A DNA stretch of 64,000 bases, from positions 1 to 64,000 of the forward strand of contig PAHY01000034.1 of the NCBI GenBank assembly GCA_002705055.1. The letters run 5' to 3'. The notes below the pieces were generated by a model. The model was not told where the DNA came from and made no database searches. It saw only the letters and a program-made list of their open reading frames with translations. A program made the position numbers and the translations under genes. Within the stretch, counting starts at the first letter, position 1. Every line of letters starts with the position of its first letter. Below, one piece after another: positions 52,973 to 63,475 of this stretch. Origin of the DNA: Planctomycetota bacterium (GTDB lineage: Bacteria; Planctomycetota; UBA1135).

Positions 52973-54309
52973 ACTCTGCGAATTCCCTCGACAATTGGAT
53001 TCCACACTCAACCAGCGAACTTATCGCCGAACGCAAGCTGTCGATTGGTGACGGCTATCGCGCGAAGAACTCCGAGCTGTCAACGGAAGGACTGCCATTT
53101 GCCAGAGCGGGCAACATCGACGGTGGATTTCAATTTGATGACGCCGATCGATTCCCCGAGGAGGACTTGGCCAAGGTAGGAGACAAGGTTAGCCAGCCGG
53201 GAGATGTAGTGTTCACGTCAAAGGGTACGGTCGGACGCCTCGCGTTCGTCCGGCCGACGACGCCGCGTTTCGTATACGCGCCGCAGCTTTGCTACTGGCG
53301 GTCACTCGACCCTGCCGTCATCGATAATCGCTGGCTCTACTACTGGATGCGCGGCAGCGAGTTCACGCAACAGATCTCCGGTGTCAAAGGGCAGACTGAC
53401 ATGGCCGACTATGTCAGCCTCACCGACCAGCGCCGAATGGAGATCACGCTTCCTCCGGCTTCAATTCAACGCTCAATCGCTGCCGTCCTCGGCTCGCTCG
53501 ACGACAAGATCGAGCAGAACCGACGGACGGCGCGGGCGCTGGAGCGGCTCGCGCGGGCGATCTTCCGGGCCTGGTTCGTGGACTTCGAGCCGGTGAAGGC
53601 CAAGGCCGAAGGCGCGACCTCCTTCCCCTCCATGCCCCAGGAGGTCTTCGACGCCCTGCCCACCCGCTTCGTCGATTCCGACATCGGCCCCGTGCCGGAG
53701 GGGTGGGAGGTGAAGGCCGTATCAGAAGTCGTCGATGTCAACCCGACTCGATCGCTTCGGAAGGGTGAGCCTGCACCGTACCTCGACATGAAGAGCATGC
53801 CGACGAAAGGGCACGCGCCAGATTCATGGACCGAGCGCCCGTTCGGCTCTGGAATGCGCTTCATGAACGGCGATACTCTGGTTGCTCGAATCACTCCGTG
53901 TTTGGAGAACGGCAAGACTGCTTTCGTCGATTTCCTGGACGACGGTCAGATTGCATGGGGTTCGACTGAGTACATCGTGCTTTGCCCCAAGCCGCCGGTG
54001 CCTCCGATCTTCGCGTACTGCCTGGCCAGGACCGGCGAGTTCCGCGATTTCGCAATCCAGAACATGACTGGTACGAGCGGAAGACAGCGCGTCTCTCCGA
54101 GTGCCATGGAACACTTTCGACTTGCCATCCCCTCGAAGGAAGTGGCCGAGGGGTTCGGCAAGGATTTGAATCCGATGTTCGAATGCATTCGTAGCGGCAT
54201 GGAGGAGTCTCGCAAGCTCGCGACAATGCGCGACTACTTGCTGCCGACTCTGTTGAGTGGCGAAGTCCGTGTTGGTGACATCAGGTATGAAGCCGAGATA
54301 GACGCATGA
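52969..54309 (+). CDS. hsdS: Type I restriction-modification specificity subunit
   Basis: 446 residues with two target-recognition domains, about 1-165 and 230-405, each followed by a conserved helix that spaces the domains ([20 protein letters not shown] at about 167-186; [20 protein letters not shown] at about 405-424). TRD boundaries such as [14 protein letters not shown] mark the second repeat. HsdS fixes the DNA target for methylation and cleavage. GC is visibly lower than hsdM, as usual for exchangeable specificity genes. The two TRDs are unlike each other, giving a bipartite site that cannot be read off. Confidence 0.93.
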   Translation: MNSANSLDNWIPHSTSELIAERKLSIGDGYRAKNSELSTEGLPFARAGNIDGGFQFDDADRFPEEDLAKVGDKVSQPGDVVFTSKGTVGRLAFVRPTTPRFVYAPQLCYWRSLDPAVIDNRWLYYWMRGSEFTQQISGVKGQTDMADYVSLTDQRRMEITLPPASIQRSIAAVLGSLDDKIEQNRRTARALERLARAIFRAWFVDFEPVKAKAEGATSFPSMPQEVFDALPTRFVDSDIGPVPEGWEVKAVSEVVDVNPTRSLRKGEPAPYLDMKSMPTKGHAPDSWTERPFGSGMRFMNGDTLVARITPCLENGKTAFVDFLDDGQIAWGSTEYIVLCPKPPVPPIFAYCLARTGEFRDFAIQNMTGTSGRQRVSPSAMEHFRLAIPSKEVAEGFGKDLNPMFECIRSGMEESRKLATMRDYLLPTLLSGEVRVGDIRYEAEIDA

Positions 54310-56582
54310 TGAGTTTCACGCGACTATCTCGATTGAAGGATCACGGAATTTATCGAGACCTTTCGTGGCCGCACGATCTCCAAGATTTTGGCCGTTACAA
54401 CCTGATATATGGCTGGAACGGCACAGGCAAGACAACATTGAGCCGGCTGTTCAGAGCCCTAGAGTTGCGGGAGGTTCCGACTCCCGGGGAGGTCAAAGTT
54501 CGCATCGGCGACGACGATGTACCGGGCGTTGATTTCCCCCAAGCGACGCTGCCGGTCCGCGTGTTCAATCGAGACCTGGTGAACGAAAGTATCTTCCCGA
54601 TCGGTGGTGGCGAAGTGCCACCGATTTTCGTCGTCGGCAAAGAGAGCGTTGAGAAGCAGAAAGAAGTCGAGCGTCTGAAGCAGGCGCGCGTTGAGGCCGA
54701 CGCCGAATGGAGCGCAGCACGAGCGCGAGATCGGGAGGCTGCACACGCCCTCGATCAGTATTGTCAGGGCCGGGCGCGCGTGATCAAGGACACCTTGCGG
54801 TCCTCGGGGCAGAACCCGTTCAACAACTACAACAAGTCAAACTTCCGAGGCCGGGCGGCGCAGCTGGTCGCGGATGATGACGCCGCCTCGCACCGCCTGA
54901 ACGACTCCGATCGCCAAGCCCTTCTTATCCAGCACAAGGGGGCGCCGAAGTCCAGGCTTGCTGAGATCACCTATCGATTGCCTGACCTGCAGGCGTTGGC
55001 CGGTACCACCTCTGCTCTCCTGAAGAAGACAGTCGTTTCGGCAGCGATTCAGTCGCTCAAGGATGACTCCGAAGTTGCGGACTGGACCCGCCGTGGCCTT
55101 GGCTTGCACAACGACCGGCATGCCGACAAGTGCCTCTTTTGCGCGCAGCCACTTCCAGAAAACCGGCTCGGGGCATTGGAGGCACATTTCAACGCCGAAT
55201 ACGAGCAGTTCATGCGCGAGATTGACGACCAGATCACGAAGCTGGAGTCGATCCGGACTCAGACATCGGAACTGAAGTTGCCCAGTCGGGCTGAGTTCTA
55301 CGACGACATGGCTGCCGGGTACGAGACCGCCGAAGGTGCCTTGCGGGAGGCTGCGGATGCCGCCGGGAGCTTCGCGAGATCGTTGGGCGCAGCCTTGGGG
55401 AAGAAACGAGCAAAAGCCTTCGAGGCTCTGCCGATGGAGGTGGTTGCTCCTGAGATCGACACTAGCGTTGTCGAAGCTGTAAATGAGGTCATCCGCAAGC
55501 ACAACCAAGCGTCGGAAGATTTCACATCGCGGGTCAGCTCCGCGCGCGAACGACTCGCAATGGATTTGATCGCGGCGGATATCGATGAATTCCAACGCCT
55601 GCAGGATGCGGTCCGGAATGCGTCCGGTGAATCGAGGACTGCAAAGGACAAGTCCGATGATCTTGCTGCCCGGATCAATAAGATCGAGGGCGAGATCATC
55701 GAGCATCGGCAGCCAGCAGAAGACCTGAACAATGACCTGCAGCAGTACCTTGGGCATGGCGAGCTGCGATTAGTGGTGAAGGACACAGGTTACACGGTCA
55801 CCCGGAACGGTGAGCAAGCGCAGATGCTCAGCGAAGGTGAGATGACCGCGATTGCACTGCTCTACTTTCTGAAATCACTTGAAGGGCGAGACTTCGATCT
55901 GGCAAGTGGCGTTGTGGTCCTCGACGATCCCGTCTCGAGTCTTGACGCCAATGCGCTCTACCTTGCGTTTGGCTATATCCGCGAGCGGACCGAGGGCGCC
56001 GGCCAATTGTTCGTGCTCACCCACAACTTCGCTTTTTTCCGCCAAGTACGTAATTGGTTCCATCATCTGAAGGGGCAGGGGGGAAAGAACCTCGGGCGAC
56101 GGCCGGCTCGCTTCTACATGCTGGAGCCAGTGCATGGTAGTGATCCGCGGTGTTCCAACATTCGACCGCTTGATCCCTTGCTGAAGCAGTTTGAGTCCGA
56201 GTATCATTACCTTTTTTCTAGGATCTACCGACGTGCAACTGCCCCTATAACAAGCGGGCTTGAGGACTCCTACAGCTTGCCAAATATGGCAAGGCGCTTC
56301 CTTGAAGCATTCCTCGCTTTCCGGCAGCCCGCCAGCTCGGGCGATCTTTGGAAGAAGGTGAAGGCGTCGGATTTTGACGAAGCGAAGAAGCTGCGAATCC
56401 TCCGTTTCCTGCACACGTATTCGCATGGCGATGCCGTGGGTGATCCGGAGCACGATTTATCGGTGCTAAGTGAGGCCGGATCTATCCTGCAGGATCTAAT
56501 GCAGTTTGTCGAGACACAGGACCCGGAGCACTTTGCTGGAATGGTCGGGCTTATGAATTCGGTGGAGGGAGAAGGAATATGA
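54306..56582 (+). CDS. rloC: RloC/PrrC-like ABC-type ATPase, candidate anticodon nuclease
   Basis: 758 residues, AAA_13/RloC size. Walker A is GWNGTGKTT (36-44); a long coiled coil contains a zinc-hook-like CxxC at Cys276-Cys279 ([13 protein letters not shown]); the signature is [15 protein letters not shown] (about 508), Walker [13 protein letters not shown] (Asp540-Asp541) and the switch His573 in LTHNF. The C-terminal ~130 residues hold the nuclease-like part: ARRFLEAF (Arg663 or Arg664, Glu667) and FLHTYSHGD (His703, His707), reminiscent of the Arg-Glu-His triad of PrrC/RloC. Such enzymes cut tRNA anticodons when the partner restriction system is inhibited. Position between hsdS and hsdR is that of prrC. 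Exact triad residues are inferred. Confidence 0.75.
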   Translation: MMSFTRLSRLKDHGIYRDLSWPHDLQDFGRYNLIYGWNGTGKTTLSRLFRALELREVPTPGEVKVRIGDDDVPGVDFPQATLPVRVFNRDLVNESIFPIGGGEVPPIFVVGKESVEKQKEVERLKQARVEADAEWSAARARDREAAHALDQYCQGRARVIKDTLRSSGQNPFNNYNKSNFRGRAAQLVADDDAASHRLNDSDRQALLIQHKGAPKSRLAEITYRLPDLQALAGTTSALLKKTVVSAAIQSLKDDSEVADWTRRGLGLHNDRHADKCLFCAQPLPENRLGALEAHFNAEYEQFMREIDDQITKLESIRTQTSELKLPSRAEFYDDMAAGYETAEGALREAADAAGSFARSLGAALGKKRAKAFEALPMEVVAPEIDTSVVEAVNEVIRKHNQASEDFTSRVSSARERLAMDLIAADIDEFQRLQDAVRNASGESRTAKDKSDDLAARINKIEGEIIEHRQPAEDLNNDLQQYLGHGELRLVVKDTGYTVTRNGEQAQMLSEGEMTAIALLYFLKSLEGRDFDLASGVVVLDDPVSSLDANALYLAFGYIRERTEGAGQLFVLTHNFAFFRQVRNWFHHLKGQGGKNLGRRPARFYMLEPVHGSDPRCSNIRPLDPLLKQFESEYHYLFSRIYRRATAPITSGLEDSYSLPNMARRFLEAFLAFRQPASSGDLWKKVKASDFDEAKKLRILRFLHTYSHGDAVGDPEHDLSVLSEAGSILQDLMQFVETQDPEHFAGMVGLMNSVEGEGI

Positions 56583-59500
56583 CAATGTCCTCGCCCACCG
56601 AACAGCTCGTCGAGGATATCGCCTCCGTCTACTTCGGCGCGATCGGAGTGGCGGTCAAGCGTGGCGTGGAGATCGACGACGCTGGTGAACGCGGTGATGC
56701 TTCGCAGTGCGTCTTGAGCGGGCGGCTCAGCGCGGCCCTGCAGCGGCTCAATTCCGGTCTCCCGCATGACACGCTCAAGAGCGTTGCGCGGACTCTGTCT
56801 CGCCCGCTCCATCCGACCCTCGTTCAGAACAATCGTTGGTTCCACACGCTGCTCGTAGACGGTGTCGAGGTCGAGTACCGCGATCCTAAGTCCGGCGAGA
56901 CTCGCGGCGGACGCGCGCGCCTGATCGACTTCGAGAACCCGGCGGCGAACGAGCTACTGGTGGTGCGCCAGCTCAGTGTTGCTGGGGCATCGGGCAAGAT
57001 CATCCGCCCGGATCTCACGATTTTCCTGAACGGGTTACCGATCGCGGTGATCGAGCTGAAAGACCCGACTGATACCGGGGCGGATCTGGGCGTTGCCATT
57101 CAGCAACTCGGCCGCTACATGCACACCGTGCCGGACCTGTTCGTGCCGAACCTCGCCCTGGTCGTCTCGGATGGCATGCTGACGCGGGTTGGGACGCTCA
57201 CCAGTGGCTCCAGCCGCTTCATGCCTTGGCGTCCGATCCATGAGGGGGAAGCTGGTGGCGCCCCGACCCTGGAAGCGCTGGTCCGCGGGCTCTTTCCGCT
57301 ACCGGTGCTGCTGGACTATCTGCGGAACTGTGTTGTCTTTGAAGAGGACGAGCGGGGCGAAATCATCAAGAAGATTGCTGGCTATCACCAGTTTCGTGCC
57401 GTGCGTAAGGCGCGGGAGAGCGTGCTCGCGCACGTTCGGCCGCCGATCGGCGATGGCGATGGGCGCGGCGGAGTCGTTTGGCACACCCAGGGTTCGGGCA
57501 AGTCGCTCACCATGCTGATGCTGGCTGGCGCGCTGATCCGTGAGCCGCAGATGGCGAATCCGACCGTGGTTATGATCACGGACCGCAACGACTTAGACGA
57601 CCAGCTCTTTGAGACGTTTGCTGCGGGTCGTTCGCTGCTGCGGCAGGATCCGGTTCAGGCGGGGAGTCGGGAGGAGCTTCGGCAACTGCTTGATCGCGCG
57701 GCGGGCGGCGTAGTGTTCACCACGATTCAGAAGTTCGCTGAGGCGCACGGAGTGATTTCGGAGCGGGCCAACGTGGTGGTGATGGCTGACGAGGCGCACC
57801 GCAGCCAGTACGGATTCGTTGAGGGCGGCGCGCGGTGGATGCGCGAGGCCCTGCCGAACGCCACCTTCGTCGGCTTCACGGGCACGCCGCTGGAGCGCGA
57901 CGACAAGAACACGATCCATGTCTTTGGCGAATACGCGGACATCTACGACATCCGGCAGGCAGTGGAGGACGGCGCGACCCGGCCGCTCTACTACGAGTCG
58001 AGGGTCATCAAGCTGAGGGTGGACGAGGATGGCGCGCGGGTCGCCGAGGAGCAGGTCGAGTACGTCGTGGGCGCGGATAGGGGCGGCGATGAGGCGGAAG
58101 ATCGAATCCGCGTTCCGCTGGAGGCGCTGGTCGGCGCCAAGGAGCGCGTCGACCGTCTGGCGGCGTTCATCGTCGAGCACTGGGAGAAGCGACGCGCCGC
58201 GATGGAAGGCAAGGCCATGGTGGTCACCATGAGCCGTGACATCGCTGCGCGCCTTTACGCGGCGATCTCCGAGCTGCGCCCCGATTGGCACGATTCCGAC
58301 GACGAGCGTGGTGCGATGAAGGTGGTCGTCACCGGATCGTCCGACGATCCGGATCCGCTACGCAGCCACGTGCGCACCAAGGCCGCGCGCAAACGGTTGG
58401 CCGAGCGATTCAAAGACCCTGACGATGACCTGCGGCTGGTCATCGTCTGCGACATGTGGCTGACGGGTTTCGACTGCCCACCGGCGCACACCATGTATCT
58501 GGACAAGCCGCTGGCCGGGCACAACCTCATGCAGGCCATCGCCAGAGTGAACCGTGTCTACGGCGACAAGCCGGGCGGCCTGATCGTGGATCTACTCGGG
58601 CTCGCCGACCAGTTGGGGGATGCCATGGCCACCTACACGCAAGCGGGGGGTACAGGCGAGGCTGTGCGCAAGGTGCAGGGCGAGGCGGTGCCCGCGATGC
58701 AGGCCGCCTTTGAGAAGCTGCGCGGCTTCTTCCACGGTTGCGACTACGAAGAGGCACTGCAGGCCGAGCCACGCGACGTGCTCGCGATCTATCTGCGCGC
58801 GATCGACCACGTCTTGGGGCAGAACGACGGCTGGAAACGCTTCCGTACCCTCGTCAAGGAACTCTCGACAGCCTTCGCCCTCGCAGTGCCGCGCCCGGAA
58901 ACCGAGGCGATCACGCCTCACCTCGCGTTCTTCCAGCGCGCGGTCGCAATGATCCGCAAGCGACTGGCCGATGAGAGCGGCGCCGCCACAGGGCGAGGCC
59001 GCCAGCGCGACATCGACGCAGCAGTTCGCCAGGTGATCGGTGGCGCGGTCGATGCCGACGAGGTGATCGACCTGTTCGCAGCTACCGGTCTCGAGGAGGC
59101 CCGCCTCGACATCTTGAGTGATGAGTTCCTCGGCCGGGTGGCGGCGCTGGAGCAGAAGAACCTCGCCCTGGAGACCCTGCGCAAGCTGCTGAACGACCAG
59201 ATCCGGACTACCGAGCGCACGAACCTCGTCCAGAGCAAGAAGTTCCGCGAGGCGCTCGAAGACGCTGTCCTGCGCTACACGAACAAGGCAATCAGCACTG
59301 CGGAGATGATCTCGCGTCTGATCGATCTGGCAAAGCACCTGCGCGAAGCCCAGCAGCACGGCGAGGAGCTGGGCTTGAGCAGCGAGGAGACCGCGTTCTA
59401 CGACGCCCTGGCGGAAAACGAGTCGGCTCGCGAGGCGATGCAGAGCGACACACTACGGCTGATGGCCCGCGAGTTGGCCGAGATGGTGAAGAAGATGCCA

Positions 59501-59659
59501 AAGCTTGACTGGACCCAGCGCGAATCGGTGCGCGCAAGCCTGCGCCGCAACGTCCGGCGGCTCCTGGCCAAATATGGCTACCCTCCGGACTTGGCTGAGG
59601 GCGCTACGCAACTGGTGCTTCGCCAAGCGGAGTTGTCGACCGAGCACGGTGTAGAGTGA
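56579..59659 (+). CDS. hsdR: Type I restriction endonuclease subunit R
   Basis: 1026 residues, ATGA overlap with the RloC-like gene. The N-terminal nuclease domain shows the PD-(D/E)xK pattern at Asp145 (RPDLTIFL) and Glu159-x-Lys161 (VIELK). The SF2 motor follows: Walker A TQGSGKS (Lys308), motif II DEAH (404-407), FTGTPL, and the C-terminal helicase lobe with [20 protein letters not shown]. The C terminus is a coiled-coil-rich domain for HsdM contact (about 820-1026). It translocates DNA and cuts far from the recognition site. Last gene of the operon; no terminator was found in the 93 bases that follow. Confidence 0.95.
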   Translation: MTMSSPTEQLVEDIASVYFGAIGVAVKRGVEIDDAGERGDASQCVLSGRLSAALQRLNSGLPHDTLKSVARTLSRPLHPTLVQNNRWFHTLLVDGVEVEYRDPKSGETRGGRARLIDFENPAANELLVVRQLSVAGASGKIIRPDLTIFLNGLPIAVIELKDPTDTGADLGVAIQQLGRYMHTVPDLFVPNLALVVSDGMLTRVGTLTSGSSRFMPWRPIHEGEAGGAPTLEALVRGLFPLPVLLDYLRNCVVFEEDERGEIIKKIAGYHQFRAVRKARESVLAHVRPPIGDGDGRGGVVWHTQGSGKSLTMLMLAGALIREPQMANPTVVMITDRNDLDDQLFETFAAGRSLLRQDPVQAGSREELRQLLDRAAGGVVFTTIQKFAEAHGVISERANVVVMADEAHRSQYGFVEGGARWMREALPNATFVGFTGTPLERDDKNTIHVFGEYADIYDIRQAVEDGATRPLYYESRVIKLRVDEDGARVAEEQVEYVVGADRGGDEAEDRIRVPLEALVGAKERVDRLAAFIVEHWEKRRAAMEGKAMVVTMSRDIAARLYAAISELRPDWHDSDDERGAMKVVVTGSSDDPDPLRSHVRTKAARKRLAERFKDPDDDLRLVIVCDMWLTGFDCPPAHTMYLDKPLAGHNLMQAIARVNRVYGDKPGGLIVDLLGLADQLGDAMATYTQAGGTGEAVRKVQGEAVPAMQAAFEKLRGFFHGCDYEEALQAEPRDVLAIYLRAIDHVLGQNDGWKRFRTLVKELSTAFALAVPRPETEAITPHLAFFQRAVAMIRKRLADESGAATGRGRQRDIDAAVRQVIGGAVDADEVIDLFAATGLEEARLDILSDEFLGRVAALEQKNLALETLRKLLNDQIRTTERTNLVQSKKFREALEDAVLRYTNKAISTAEMISRLIDLAKHLREAQQHGEELGLSSEETAFYDALAENESAREAMQSDTLRLMARELAEMVKKMPKLDWTQRESVRASLRRNVRRLLAKYGYPPDLAEGATQLVLRQAELSTEHGVE

Positions 59660-59752
59660 TATGGATCGTCTCACGGAGGTAGCGCGGCGTCGTGACTGCG
59701 GATGGCTTCATGTGAGAGACAATTTGAGTGATGATTAGAGTGCCTGTTGGTC

Positions 59753-60271
59753 ATGAGATTCTGGCCGCGTAGGCGAAAGGCTCGCCGAGTGCCGCACTCG
59801 GTTGCAGAATGCAGCCGGTCCCTCTTGGATCTGGCTTGGGACTCAGGTTTGAAAGCTCCGAAGCTGTGGTCGAGGGAACTACGTGATTTCCAGTCGCTAC
59901 TAGGCGGTTCTGGCGTCTCTGAGGAAAAGATCCATCATGAAATGTGCATCTACTCCGTGTTCGTCGTCGACTATGCTGTGTTCCGGTACTTCCATGGGCG
60001 TGACCGCACGCTTGGCCAACGTATTCGGGATCAGCTTCAGGAGCTGGCCTACGCTAGAGTCCTCCCCGGTAGGTCGACGCATCTCAAACCGTATGTCGCC
60101 GCAGTCCGTAGGCCTCACGAGCGCGGCCCGGCCTGGACAACGGCTATGGAGTTCTCGCGGCAGTGCGGGGCGCCTGAATCCCTTGGTCTGATCATCGTTG
60201 CTTCGTCGCAGTTCGAAGCACTTTTCAAGGCGGCGATAGGTGCCTTGGAGAAACTTGAGATCGAGGGATAG
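59753..60271 (+). CDS. Hypothetical protein following hsdR
   Basis: 172 residues from ATG 59753 (a TTG six bases upstream is the other possibility). Basic N terminus RFWPRRRKARR, then an alpha-helical globular part with KIHHEMCIYSVFVVDYAVFR and ESLGLIIVASSQFEALFKAA. No family is recognised. It lies 93 bases behind hsdR in the same direction and has lower GC than the operons on either side, so it may be an accessory defence gene or a passenger gene of the island. The opposing minus-strand frame at 59900-60439 is a shadow. Confidence 0.5.
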   Translation: MRFWPRRRKARRVPHSVAECSRSLLDLAWDSGLKAPKLWSRELRDFQSLLGGSGVSEEKIHHEMCIYSVFVVDYAVFRYFHGRDRTLGQRIRDQLQELAYARVLPGRSTHLKPYVAAVRRPHERGPAWTTAMEFSRQCGAPESLGLIIVASSQFEALFKAAIGALEKLEIEG

Positions 60272-60525
60272 CCCGGATCTGATGCATAGGACTATGCATG
60301 GATTTGTTCGGATACTTCGGGCCTTCACGAGCTCGGCAGCCAGCGGGAAAACCGACCGAGCAGTGTCCCGCCTTCTTCCGCGGCCATCTGACCCCGTCCG
60401 AGTATGCGACCCGTCGCTGCGGAGCCGGCTAGACCCCACTCCTTCGGTTCCGTAGACGCCTGGACTCCCGGCCGAGCGTCACGGTACGAGGTGTCCAGAG
60501 AGTCCAGTCAGGTCACCGCAGGTAC

Positions 60526-60840
60526 TCAAGCGGCCGGGAGGACATCCTGCGCCTCGGCGACGATGTGGGGGCCGATGTGGCGGGAGAGCGCTTCGGTCGT
60601 CACCAGGTCGACGCGGTGGCCGAGGACTTCTTCGAGCAGATCCGCCAAGTCGAGGAAACGGCGGTAAGTCTTCTCGCCTTCGGCGAACTGCACGAGCAAG
60701 TCGACGTCGCTGTCGGCGGTGGCCTCGTCACGCAGGACCGATCCGAACAGCGCCAGTCGGGCCACGCCGAGGGCGCGAATGGCGTCCTCGCTCGCCGCGA
60801 TGCGGGCGAAGGCCTGGGCGCGGGTCGGCGGTGCGCTCAC
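60526..60840 (-). CDS. MNT-type nucleotidyltransferase (MntA antitoxin-like), orphan
   Basis: 104 residues. The minimal nucleotidyltransferase motif is ALFGSVLRDEATADSDVDLLVQF (GSxxR...DSDxD; the string is split here as ALFGSVLRDE and SDVDLLVQF), then FLDLADLLEEVLGHRVDLVT. In MntA-HepT systems this protein adenylylates and silences a HEPN toxin. No HEPN partner is encoded on either side: 60272-60525 contains no reading frame and the plus-strand neighbour is unrelated. It may therefore be a stray half of a toxin-antitoxin pair. Confidence 0.8.
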   Translation of the reverse strand: MSAPPTRAQAFARIAASEDAIRALGVARLALFGSVLRDEATADSDVDLLVQFAEGEKTYRRFLDLADLLEEVLGHRVDLVTTEALSRHIGPHIVAEAQDVLPAA

Positions 60841-60918
60841 TTCACCGATGAATCTACCCGGCCCGTGAGGGAGCGTCCAATCGACGGGTACACCTACGCG
60901 CTGCGCCCGAGCGCTCCA

Positions 60919-60959
60919 CCTTTACGCCACTCCGCCGCGCCCATACAAAAGGGAGGGCG
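60919..60959 (+). promoter_or_regulatory. Second copy of the IolE-like leader
   Basis: cctttacgcc, ccgccgcgcccata and an A-run precede ATG 60960 just as at 25612-25650, with few differences. The duplication therefore included upstream non-coding sequence. Confidence 0.6.
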
Positions 60960-61304
60960 ATGAAGACGCTCCAGGGTCCCGCCATCTTCCTCGCCCAGTA
61001 CATGGGCGACGAACCTCCCTTCGACCACTACAAGACGGCCGCGAAGTGGGCCGCCGATCTGGGCTTCAAGGGCCTGCAGATCCCCAGTTGGGATCCGTCG
61101 GCGATCGACCTGGAAAAGGCCGCCGAGTCGAAGGACTACTGCGACCAGTACCGCGGCGAGCTCGAGGAACAGGGCTGCGTGCCGACCGAACTGTCGACGC
61201 ACCTCCAGGGCCAACTCTTCGCCGTCCACCCGGCCTTCGACGAGGTCTTCGACGGCTTCGCGCCGCCCGAACTGCGCGGCAAGCCGAAGGAGCGCCAGGA
61301 GTAA
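60960..61304 (+). pseudogene. Truncated copy of the IolE-like isomerase gene
   Basis: 114 codons starting MKTLQGPAIFLAQYMGDEPP, collinear with the intact isomerase at 25651-26709 (82 of 114 residues identical), then RGKPKERQE and a stop where the intact gene continues for 238 more codons. The bases after the stop do not resemble the rest of the gene in any frame. The TIM barrel lacks all its metal ligands, so no isomerase activity is expected. Followed by sequence leading into a metal-efflux operon; it marks a recombination junction. Confidence 0.8.
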
Positions 61305-61494
61305 GCCCTTGCGAGCCGCTGCTTTGCCGGGCGGACGTGCGTGGCACGGACTGCTGATTCGATTCCGCTCAGCCGTGGACCTGGACGACGGCATCAGCTC
61401 CTCGCCCGACCGCCTCGCAGCTGGGGAGTGGGTACTGGGATGACGAGACAACAATGGCAGTTACCGGAGCCAGCTGTGCTCCTCGGCAAAGGGA

Positions 61495-61523
61495 TTGACT
61501 CGGGATTGACTCTCGCCTAGACT
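61495..61523 (+). promoter_or_regulatory. Candidate sigma-70-type promoter with duplicated -35
   Basis: TTGACT at 61495-61500 and TAGACT at 61518-61523 are separated by exactly 17 bases. The -35 element is part of a tandem GGATTGACTC repeat (second TTGACT at 61506-61511), a possible regulator site. The GTG start codon at 61532 is only eight bases after the -10, which would give a nearly leaderless mRNA. Confidence 0.5.
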
Positions 61524-61531
61524 CACGGATC

Positions 61532-61963
61532 GTGAGCTTCGGCCTTCGCCTCCGACGCCTCGCCCTCCTCCTGGCGCTCCTGCCCGAGCTCCTGATGCTG
61601 GGCTTGGGGCAGGGGGTCGTCCTCTGCATCGCCCCCGGCGGACATGTGCAGGTGGAGGTCGAGGCGAGTGTGTGCTGTGCCGAGGCCGACGCGGCCGCGC
61701 ACGGCCCGGGGGCCGGAGCCTCGGAGCACGAGCGCGATTGCGGCCCGTGCTCCGACGTCGGGACGACGCTCGACCCGCACGCGGCCCAGGCTCCCGAAGT
61801 ACAGGGTGTCGAGTTGCCGGCGGCTTCGGCCGCCCTCCCCGAGGACGCACTGGCCCTCCGTGGGGCCGTGGACCGGACCATGCCTCGGCTCCGCGACGAT
61901 CCGGATGGCGGCCAAGGGCCGCCGCACTTGCTCTGGCTGCGCAGCGTGATGCTGCTCTGCTAG
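61532..61963 (+). CDS. Small exported protein preceding the metal efflux genes
   Basis: 143 residues from a GTG start. Signal or anchor LALLLALLPELLMLGLGQG, then VVLCIAPGGHVQVEVEASVCC, EHERDCGPCSDVG and an Ala/Pro/Glu-rich tail that returns to a hydrophobic end (PPHLLWLRSVMLLC). Four cysteines and several histidines in the first half suggest metal binding. Similar small proteins with a CIxxxGHVxxE segment occur ahead of czcCBA/cus-type operons (from memory). Likely periplasmic or membrane-associated metal chaperone or sensor for the RND pump; not experimentally defined here. Confidence 0.6.
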   Translation: MSFGLRLRRLALLLALLPELLMLGLGQGVVLCIAPGGHVQVEVEASVCCAEADAAAHGPGAGASEHERDCGPCSDVGTTLDPHAAQAPEVQGVELPAASAALPEDALALRGAVDRTMPRLRDDPDGGQGPPHLLWLRSVMLLC

Positions 61964-62071
61964 CGAAACACCTCACCGCGTGCGGGCCGCCCTGTCAGGG
62001 CCCCGCGGAACCCTACTGGCGGCGCCGGCAAGGCTTTGGCGTCCCCGTTCTCCCTGCGGAGAGGTGTTTTC

Positions 62072-63475
62072 ATGACCACGGAAGAAGAATCGGGCCACCG
62101 GCCCACCCTGTCGCAACCGATCCACACGCCCCGGCTCGTCGTCGCCTTCACCCTGGCTGCGGCGCTCGCGGGTTGCGCCTCCTACGAACCCGCCCCCGTC
62201 GACGCGGCCGAGATCCTCGCGGATCTGCGCGCGGGTCGCTTCGCGTCGCCTTCCGGCGAGGCTCCCGCCGACGCCGAGGGCGCGGACTTGGAACAGCTCG
62301 CGGCCTTCGCGGTCACGCACAACCCCGCGCTCCGGGCAATCCGGGCGCGCATCGGCGTGGGCGAGGCCCTACTCGTCGAGGCGGGGCTGCTCGCCAATCC
62401 GACCATCGGTTGGGACGGCATGGACGCGCTCGCGTCGCAGATCGTCGAGGGCACCACCTCGAGCGTCGACTTCCTCGCCGGGCTGGGGGTCTCCTTCCCG
62501 CTGCCCAGGCCGGGCGAGCTCGACGCCAAAGAGGGCGCCGCGCGCTGGCGGGTCGAGCAGGCTCGTCGCCAAGTGGCGCTCGGAGAGTGGCGGCTTGCCC
62601 GCGACGTCTTCGTCACCTGTGAGGAACTCCGGGAGGTGCAACGCATCCTCGAGCAGAACGAGGAGCTTCTCCGCGTCGCGGAGTCCACGCGCGAGTACTT
62701 CAACCGGGCGCGGTCGGCGGGGGCCGCGACCGCGATGCAGGCCAACCTGGCCGCGGGCGAGTTACTCGCCATCCGCGCGGAACGCGTCCGCTTGGAGTCG
62801 CGACTGCGCGACGCCCGCCAGCGGCTGAACGGGCTCCTGGGCCTGCCGCCATCTGCCGACTTCCCGATCCTCGCCGCCCAGGCGCGCGAGCCCGAGGACG
62901 AACTCGAACTGGGTCCGGAAGCGATCGTCGACCGTTCCCTGACGCTGCGCCCCGATCTCGCGGAACTCATGGCCGCCTACCAAGCTGCGGAGGAAGAAGT
63001 GCGGCTCGAGGTCAAGCGGCAGTTCCCGCAGATCTCGATCGGCACTGGAATCTGGCTTGTGCCCGGTTTCTTCACCCGGTTCAACCGCCCGGCTATCGCG
63101 ACGGCGGTGGCGCGGCGTGAGGCGCTCCGCCACGAGTTTGAAGCCCAGGTACACGAGGTGCGCCGGGAAATTCACGACGCCCACGCCGCCTTCGAGGAGG
63201 CCCGCCGTCTGCTCGACTTCCTCGAGTCCGAACTCCTGCCCAATGCCGAGAAAGGCCTGCGTCTTGCCGGTACGGCATTCGAGGCCGGGGAGGTGACGCT
63301 GATTGAGATCTTGACGATGCAGCGCTCCCTGGTCGACGCCCGGACTCGCACTACTGAAGCGCGCGCGGAGTTCCGCAGGCGTCTCTGGCAGCTCCGTGCC
63401 GCGGGCGGGCTGCTACTCACAACGACCAAGGACCCGGCCTCTCCCGTCAGTGAGCGAGAAGTTCAAGAACGATGA
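62072..63475 (+). CDS. TolC-family outer-membrane channel of a heavy-metal RND pump (CzcC/CusC-like)
   Basis: 467 residues from ATG 62072, with ggagaggtg about nine bases upstream. A lipoprotein box AALAGC at about 29-34 follows a hydrophobic leader. The TolC/OEP repeat occurs twice (about 75-260 and 285-450): ALRAIRARIGVGEALLVEAG, LANPTIGWDGM, STREYFNRARSAGAATAMQA, LAELMAAYQAAEEEVRLEVK, GEVTLIEILTMQRSLVDART. The trimeric channel exports metal ions such as Cu, Ag, Zn, Co or Cd across the outer membrane. The next gene (adaptor) overlaps by ATGA. Metal identity cannot be fixed, though the His-rich adaptor suggests Zn/Co/Cu. Confidence 0.9.
   Translation: MTTEEESGHRPTLSQPIHTPRLVVAFTLAAALAGCASYEPAPVDAAEILADLRAGRFASPSGEAPADAEGADLEQLAAFAVTHNPALRAIRARIGVGEALLVEAGLLANPTIGWDGMDALASQIVEGTTSSVDFLAGLGVSFPLPRPGELDAKEGAARWRVEQARRQVALGEWRLARDVFVTCEELREVQRILEQNEELLRVAESTREYFNRARSAGAATAMQANLAAGELLAIRAERVRLESRLRDARQRLNGLLGLPPSADFPILAAQAREPEDELELGPEAIVDRSLTLRPDLAELMAAYQAAEEEVRLEVKRQFPQISIGTGIWLVPGFFTRFNRPAIATAVARREALRHEFEAQVHEVRREIHDAHAAFEEARRLLDFLESELLPNAEKGLRLAGTAFEAGEVTLIEILTMQRSLVDARTRTTEARAEFRRRLWQLRAAGGLLLTTTKDPASPVSEREVQER

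Noticed and set aside
60384-60398. TCTGACCCC sequence resembling the end of the 35.4-kb inverted-repeat element
   Set aside because: Only nine bases match and there is no inverted partner nearby; expected by chance.
60272-60525. Possible HepT/HEPN toxin partner for the MNT protein
   Set aside because: No frame in this stretch or on its complement shows a HEPN motif (Rx4-6H).
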